Assembly: GCA_016932385.1 (NCBI GenBank)
Contig: JAFGCY010000056.1
Span: forward strand, 1-37,061
Source of the DNA: a bacterium
GTDB lineage: Bacteria; 4484-113; JAFGCY01
DNA length: 37,061 nt
Direction: 5' to 3'
A program made the position numbers and the translations under genes. Below, one piece after another: positions 32,798 through 37,061 of the stretch; the first letter of the stretch is position 1; the number at the start of each line of letters is the position of its first letter. The notes under the pieces are model-generated. The model made no database searches, had not been told where the DNA came from, and saw only the letters and a program-made list of their open reading frames with translations.

Positions 32798-34681
32798 ATG
32801 TTTCGACGCCGGACCGCGACGGGGCCTTTCCGGCCAGCACCATTCCCGACGTATCCCGCGGATACAGGGCGGCTTTCGCTCGAGCGGTGGCTGGCGCTGG
32901 CACGCTGGCTGTGCCTGCTCCTCGTGGCGATTCCGGTCTGGGCCGGGCCGTCGAGTGACCTGTCGCTGCCGGTGCATTACGCCCGTGTCGAACTGGACCA
33001 GCGCGCGCCCGTGCTTTTAAGCCTGGGACTGCCGGCGACCGACTATGCGATCTCGCCCGCCGGCCTGGGCTATTTCGACGCCGAGAAGAACTTCATCTAC
33101 AGCGCCGAGGTCGCGCGCGGGCTGATCTACGGCCGGCGCGGCGGCGAGGTGCTGGTGATCGAGATCGCCGCGCCCGCCGAGGCGGAGCTGTATCTCGACC
33201 AGCAGCTCGACGGCATCCGCGCGCAGGTGGACGAGGTCAACCGCCAGAAGAACCTGCTCAGGCTGGCCCGGCTGGACGAGCCCGTCGTCAGCCGGCAGGC
33301 CGCGGAGCTCTACGAGGCGCTCAAGCAGGAACTCGGCCCCGGCCTGGACGGCCCGTTGCCTGACAGCTGGGCGGGCAAAGTCGATTCCGGCAACCGCGAT
33401 ATCGCCGCGCTCGGCCCGGAGCTTTTAGCCCTGGCGCGGCACCAGGCGCGGCTCAAGCGCCTGTACTACGACAGCCAGGCGGCGCGGCTGGCGCTGATGC
33501 TGCGCAAGTACGAGCTGCAGTTGGCCCTGGCCCGTCTGCCCCAACCGGAGATCGACGAGTTGCTGAGCCTGGGCGACACCGAGCTGGTCAACCAAACCAT
33601 GCAGCAGGCGGTCGACCGCCTGAACGAGGCTTGGTCCACGCGTTACGACGAGTTGGCGACGCTGCTGGCCGGCGACCGCCAGGTGCTGGCGCGCCTCGGC
33701 CAGACGGTGCCCGGCGACCCGCTGGCGACCGCCGCCAGCCCGCTGGCGTATGTCACGCCGATCGAGGAATTCCGCGGCCCGCAGCACGATACGCCCGAGT
33801 ACTCCTGGTTCCCCGAGGACGATACTGTCGCGCCGGCCGACGACCTGGAGCTCAACCAACTGGTGCTGGAAGCGCGGCTGGTGATCAACTCCGCCGAGGA
33901 GGAGATGCTCAGTGAGCGCCTGGCCGAGCTCGGTGACGCCACGCGGCTGATCGAATCGCAGCGGCTGCCGGAGTGGACGGACCTGCCGCGCCTGGCGCCG
34001 CAGTTGAAGCAGCTGCAGCTCAAGGGGCTGGAGGAACTGGCCGCCTTCGCCGCGATGGAGGCCGAGGCGCGCGAGCCCGACAGCGCCGCGAACCTGCTCT
34101 TGGCCCTGGCGCAGGCGTTCGAGTCGCCCGCGCAGCCGCCGGCGGATCAAACCCAGGCTGCCGCGCACCATACTGCGACGGGCCTGCCCGTGCCGGCGGT
34201 GGAGCTCACCCCCAACGAGGTGGCCTACGGCCTTTTAGTGACCGACCGCTGCCGCCTCGGGGCGAACCCCGATGTCCGGCGCGTAGACGTGATGGCCGAC
34301 CTGGGCGAGCGGCTGGAGGCCGTACTGGAATTCCCGGCCGACTTCGACACGGCGGCCTACAACCTGGGCTTCTTGGAGTTCATCCACTGGTACGCGATGC
34401 TGGACCGCGGCGAGGGCGCACCGGGTCTGGATGCCGTACCGGGCTCGGATGTCTGCGCGAGCAATGGCGCTGGGACGGGCAATGGCGATGCCCTGGCGCT
34501 CGACGAGTCCGGCGCGAGCGGCGATACGGTGCCAGCAAGCGAGTCGGTTGCCGCCGGCGACGAGACCACAGACGAGCCCGAAGACCCCCGCCGCCCCGCC
34601 CTGGGCATCACCTCCGGCAATACGGATGACGGCGCCGATGCGGATGACGCGGCAACGGCTGAAGATGAGCTGGCGACATAA
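32798..34681 (+). CDS. Unrecognised secreted helical protein (627 aa)
   Basis: No family recognised. A basic, Pro-rich N-terminus precedes a hydrophobic segment at about 31-48 (WLALARWLCLLLVAIPVWA), which is a late signal peptide or an anchor. Residues 55-140 contain strands (HYARVELDQRAPVLLSLGL, GGEVLVIEIAAPAEAEL). Most of the rest (140-450) is long amphipathic helices rich in Leu, Arg and Glu, probably coiled coil. The last 90 residues are acidic and disordered, with Gly/Asp/Ala/Thr. It starts 7 bp after miaB. It is followed after 33 bp by the toxin-like gene on the same strand, so a role in export or surface display of that protein is possible but unproved. Confidence 0.65.
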   Translation: MFRRRTATGPFRPAPFPTYPADTGRLSLERWLALARWLCLLLVAIPVWAGPSSDLSLPVHYARVELDQRAPVLLSLGLPATDYAISPAGLGYFDAEKNFIYSAEVARGLIYGRRGGEVLVIEIAAPAEAELYLDQQLDGIRAQVDEVNRQKNLLRLARLDEPVVSRQAAELYEALKQELGPGLDGPLPDSWAGKVDSGNRDIAALGPELLALARHQARLKRLYYDSQAARLALMLRKYELQLALARLPQPEIDELLSLGDTELVNQTMQQAVDRLNEAWSTRYDELATLLAGDRQVLARLGQTVPGDPLATAASPLAYVTPIEEFRGPQHDTPEYSWFPEDDTVAPADDLELNQLVLEARLVINSAEEEMLSERLAELGDATRLIESQRLPEWTDLPRLAPQLKQLQLKGLEELAAFAAMEAEAREPDSAANLLLALAQAFESPAQPPADQTQAAAHHTATGLPVPAVELTPNEVAYGLLVTDRCRLGANPDVRRVDVMADLGERLEAVLEFPADFDTAAYNLGFLEFIHWYAMLDRGEGAPGLDAVPGSDVCASNGAGTGNGDALALDESGASGDTVPASESVAAGDETTDEPEDPRRPALGITSGNTDDGADADDAATAEDELAT

Positions 34682-34714
34682 CGGAGCGAGCTATCCCCTA
34701 AGCGACTCAGCGGC

Positions 34715-35947
34715 ATGTGGGGGGCGCAGCAGTTCTGGGGGCCGAAGCCCGGCACGCAGACCGGCTCGCGCTTCACCGACGACTACCGCAACATGTTGCA
34801 GCCCCTGCCGTCCGCGCCGCCGGTGGGTGTGACGACGGGCCCCGCCGGCTTTGATTCGAGCCCTCATTGGTCGCGCTTCGCGCCGGTGCCCCAGCCCCTG
34901 CCGGCCTCTCCCCCCGCCGGCCCCTGGCCGATGCTGCCGAATCCCGACAGCGGCGGAGGAGGCGGTGAAGGCAGTGGCGGCGGCACAGGTGGCGATGGAG
35001 GCGGCGGCGGTGACGTCGGCGGCGATCCCGGCGGTGAACCAAAGGGCGAAGGTGGTAATCCAGCCGGTGAAGGTGGTGATCCAGACGGTGAAGGAGGCGA
35101 GGGTGATCCTGGCGGTGAAGGCGATGGCGGAGATCCCGGCGGCGACGGTGGTGGTGGCGGCGGTGTGCCCAAAGAGGATACCGTCAAGAAGTACAACGAA
35201 GCCATGCAGGAGATTTCCGAGGGACGCGCGCTGATTGCTGAGTACGATGAAAATGGCAGCAATGACCGCCAGCGCGAGGAATTAAAGGAAAAGGAAGCGA
35301 ACAAGACTTCGCTACAACGAGCTTGGGACTGGGTAAACCGTGACCTCACCATCGACTACGGCGAGCCCGATGATCCCGCCGACGCCGTATGGGGCTATTT
35401 CCTTGGCAGCGATATTGTCGGCCGGAATATCAACGACTTTTTCGAATTGTTCAATAAAGATCATCGTGCTAACATAAACAACTGGATGGCGCAGAACCAT
35501 ACTTTGGCCGGCGTGGCCGGCGCAGCTGGCTCTGCGGCTATTGCCCTTGTTGTTTCTGCTGTTGCGGCAGGAGCATTAATAGTAACGGGAGCTGCCGATG
35601 TTGTTGCAGCTGGTATAGGAGCTGCGACGAGATGGGTAAGTGCTCAAACCGCAGCTGCAGCGAGCGCTATCACAACGACACTGCTGAACGCCAAAGTTGA
35701 CAGAATAGCTAGATTGATGAGATTCAACCCTTCTGCCGCACAGCACATGAGTGAAAAATGGCGGCGTGTCCCCATATATACGCAGGCAGAGGCCATTGTT
35801 ACTGGACAAAAAATAGCCGATCCACTTCAAATGGAAGGATATTATAAGTATGTGACAACAATGGTAAGAAACGGCACAGAGTATTATCTTGAAGTAGTGT
35901 ATAATCCAATTACGCATCAAGTTCAACATTTCCAATATAACCATTAG
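34715..35947 (+). CDS. Candidate polymorphic toxin with Pro/Gly-rich stalk and AT-rich C-terminal tip (410 aa)
   Basis: Modular layout: a Trp/Pro-rich N-terminus (1-78), a Gly/Asp/Glu repeat tract (79-150), a charged helix (150-200), an alternating Trp/Asp region (200-255), a glycine-zipper-like hydrophobic segment (about 264-300, with AAIALVVSAVAAGALIVTG), and a compact C-terminal tip (about 325-410). The tip reads HMSEKWRRVPIYTQAEAI, YYKYVTTMVRNGTEYYLEV and VVYNPITHQVQHFQYN. Its order (His, helix, then strands ending in a charged beta hairpin) resembles DUF4258/BECR-type RNase tips by eye only. Base composition changes from GC-rich to AT-rich near 35,400, as when a toxin tip has been acquired separately. 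A small AT-rich gene follows at 12 bp. No signal peptide is obvious, so the export route is unknown. Confidence 0.6.
   Translation: MWGAQQFWGPKPGTQTGSRFTDDYRNMLQPLPSAPPVGVTTGPAGFDSSPHWSRFAPVPQPLPASPPAGPWPMLPNPDSGGGGGEGSGGGTGGDGGGGGDVGGDPGGEPKGEGGNPAGEGGDPDGEGGEGDPGGEGDGGDPGGDGGGGGGVPKEDTVKKYNEAMQEISEGRALIAEYDENGSNDRQREELKEKEANKTSLQRAWDWVNRDLTIDYGEPDDPADAVWGYFLGSDIVGRNINDFFELFNKDHRANINNWMAQNHTLAGVAGAAGSAAIALVVSAVAAGALIVTGAADVVAAGIGAATRWVSAQTAAAASAITTTLLNAKVDRIARLMRFNPSAAQHMSEKWRRVPIYTQAEAIVTGQKIADPLQMEGYYKYVTTMVRNGTEYYLEVVYNPITHQVQHFQYNH
35045..35140 (+). repeat. Tandem 21/27-bp Gly-rich coding repeats
   Basis: Two 21-bp units (35045-35065, 35066-35086) are followed by two 27-bp units (35087-35113, 35114-35140). 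Each starts GGYGAAGG and ends in GATCC or a close variant plus one codon, encoding GEGG-type and GDPG-type runs. All unit lengths are multiples of three, so copy-number change keeps the frame. Confidence 0.7.
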
Positions 35948-35959
35948 GGATGCAAATCT

Positions 35960-36511
35960 ATGGCAGGCAATAATATCGTTTTCAATTTTGTCAAAGGTAA
36001 CATCGGAACACACGGTCTAGTAGCATATTATTCAAGTGAGTATTATCTAAAGTATGAGAGAGTTTATAAAGTTGACCTGTCAGCTTTAGAACGAGTAAAT
36101 TTTCCAGAATTGGCTAAGCATACTGATCCTGGCTTTGGAGACCTTGTTTCCACAGATTGGAGATGCTACATATACTTCGCTAATCTAGAGTTATGCTTTG
36201 CCGGTGCCCACAGAATATTGATAAGCATTGAGGCACGTGCAAATATGAAATTGTGGAAAAGCACTAGTGTTGATACTCCTAAAATTACAGAGATAGGAGC
36301 ATTGAATATAAGTAATCCAGTTGAGATATACGATCATCTCAGCGGCGGTACCATTATCTCTGAGGAGTACAACGAGAAATCCAACACATTAAGATATCAA
36401 CTCAGCCTTAATAGTGCTGAGCAGCATTACCTAATAGGAACAGGTATTATTATAGGAATAAGAGATGAAAAGCTTACGGATATATATTTACAGAATCTGA
36501 TAATAAAGTAG
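35960..36511 (+). CDS. Small AT-rich gene, candidate immunity protein (183 aa)
   Basis: No family recognised. No signal or membrane segment, so probably cytoplasmic. Strand-rich: NIVFNFVKGN, YIYFANLELCFAG, RILISIEARANMKLW and LRYQLSL, ending in TDIYLQNLIIK. It starts 12 bp after the toxin-like gene, with AGGGA about 9 nt upstream of the ATG. It is clearly AT-rich (22 G+C in the 60 bases 36001-36060), unlike the window (42 of 60 at 33001-33060). Position, size, composition and orphan character fit an immunity protein for the preceding tip; there is no direct sequence proof. Confidence 0.6.
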   Translation: MAGNNIVFNFVKGNIGTHGLVAYYSSEYYLKYERVYKVDLSALERVNFPELAKHTDPGFGDLVSTDWRCYIYFANLELCFAGAHRILISIEARANMKLWKSTSVDTPKITEIGALNISNPVEIYDHLSGGTIISEEYNEKSNTLRYQLSLNSAEQHYLIGTGIIIGIRDEKLTDIYLQNLIIK

Positions 36512-36670
36512 GACTTTGTTGTAATGTTTATTGTGTTTGGTAATGTGTTAGTATTCAATGACTAATACTTCGTTAATCGAACAGCACACTTAGCTTAATA
36601 CTTGCGTTCACATACATCAAACCGCTACCTATAGCACTAATGTGCCAAGGTGCGTTTCACCAATACACAA
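36512..36670. other. AT-rich spacer between the small gene and the IS remnants
   Basis: No gene seen. A short TTAGT/ACTAA inverted repeat (36548-36552 and 36561-36565) might form a weak hairpin after the small gene. Confidence 0.4.
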
Positions 36671-36710
36671 GGTAGTGTCAACAATCTTGCGCGCTATCAG
36701 TGAGGCGGGA
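36671..36710. repeat. IS256-type terminal sequence, older copy
   Basis: Begins GGTAGTGTCAACAATCTTGC and matches 36781-36820 at 37 of 40 bases. It lies directly after the stop codon of a transposase remnant, the position of an IS256-family end. Confidence 0.65.
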
Positions 36711-36780
36711 TCACGCGCCATTTTCCTCCTGGGTCGGCGCAACCAGTGGCTCCACAACCACGCGCCGGACCACTCGCGGA
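36711..36780 (-). pseudogene. Remnant C-terminus of an IS256-family transposase
   Basis: The last 22 codons plus stop of a transposase frame: it ends VEPLVAPTQEENGA. This parallels MEPLYAPVQEDEAA at the end of the next element. The remnant is cut at 36781, exactly where the end of the second element begins, so the second copy seems to have inserted into or recombined with the first. Confidence 0.6.
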
Positions 36781-36820
36781 GGTAGTGTCAAGAATCTTGC
36801 GCACTTTCAGTGAGGCGGGA
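36781..36820. repeat. IS256-type terminal sequence, newer copy
   Basis: Begins GGTAGTGTCAAGAATCTTGC. It abuts the transposase stop at 36822 and repeats the 36671-36710 sequence at a distance of 110 bp. Confidence 0.65.
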
Positions 36821-36821
36821 A

Positions 36822-37061
36822 TCATGCGGCTTCATCCTCCTGTACCGGTGCATACAGCGGTTCCATGTCCAAGTACTTCCGCGTTCCCCACTTCGTCCCG
36901 GCGATGTGCCGCAGCCGCGCCGCGCACAACATCAATGCCGACTGCCCGTCCGGGAACGCGCCCACGACCCGCGTCCGCCGTCGGAATGAACGCCAGGCTG
37001 AGCCCGGCCGCCGGCGCCTGGGCCAGCTCGAACAACGCGTCGGCCAACGCCGGGTTGCGGA
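36822..37061 (-). mobile_element. IS256 (Mutator) family transposase, C-terminal end, cut by the window edge
   Basis: On the minus strand the frame ending at TGA 36824-36822 reads RRRTRVVGAFPDGQSALML, then CAARLRHIAGTKWGTRKYLDM, the conserved end of IS256-family transposases. Further upstream the frame does not show the usual TTN-x-IE-x-LN approach to RRRT. A neighbouring frame reads GLSLAF just before it, so one inserted base near 36980 might have shifted the frame, or the copy is divergent. The DDE catalytic part would lie outside the window. Confidence 0.7.

Noticed and set aside
36832-37047. 71-codon minus-strand frame at the right edge
   Set aside because: The IS256 C-terminal motif lies in another frame. 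I only note that GLSLAF in this frame could reflect a frameshift in the transposase.
1-37061. CRISPR arrays, rRNA or tRNA genes
   Set aside because: No regularly spaced repeats or recognisable RNA genes seen by reading; a covariance-model search was not possible.

Overview
The window comes from a GC-rich, diderm (Gram-negative-type) bacterium. The diderm reading rests on an outer-membrane secretin, a lipoprotein with a lipobox, and WecA/WecB-type envelope sugar genes. I cannot assign a phylum. Long multi-domain surface proteins and dockerin-like loops resemble those of poorly characterised environmental lineages, but that is only an impression.

Region 1 (1-20,990, all minus strand) is a pilus or type II secretion locus. 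In transcription order it encodes a GspH/FimT-like protein, a GspI/PilV-like protein, three tandem GspG/PilA-like pilins, a GspJ/PilW-like protein, a 3,593-residue GspK-like protein, and the N-terminal part of a PilQ/GspD-like secretin that runs off the left edge. Promoters with -35 and -10 boxes are visible before the H-like gene, the pilin run and the secretin gene. Intrinsic terminators follow the H-like gene and the K-like gene. All four minor-pilin-type proteins are much longer than usual. The K-like protein appears to carry some 2,600 residues of Ig/PKD/IPT-type and other beta-rich modules between the two halves of a GspK core. This enlarged tip set is the most distinctive system in the window. 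No ATPase, platform protein or prepilin peptidase is present.

Region 2 (21,000-29,500) is ordinary chromosome: uvrC (with an in-frame insertion carrying an inverted repeat), a coupled wecA-wecB pair, a ClC chloride transporter or channel with CBS domains, and three unrecognised proteins, two of which converge with a 67-bp coding overlap. Many genes here have a -10-like hexamer only 5-8 nt before the start codon, suggesting leaderless transcripts.

Region 3 (29,500-34,700) holds a lipoprotein with cohesin-like and dockerin-like segments, miaB (whose conserved first cysteine lies upstream of the first ATG), and an unrecognised secreted helical protein.

Region 4 (34,700-37,061) is accessory DNA. 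It has a Pro/Gly-rich protein with a hydrophobic segment and an AT-rich C-terminal tip, followed 12 bp later by an AT-rich small gene: the layout of a polymorphic toxin and its immunity protein. After these come the nested 3' ends of two related IS256-family elements, one reduced to a remnant and the other cut by the right edge.
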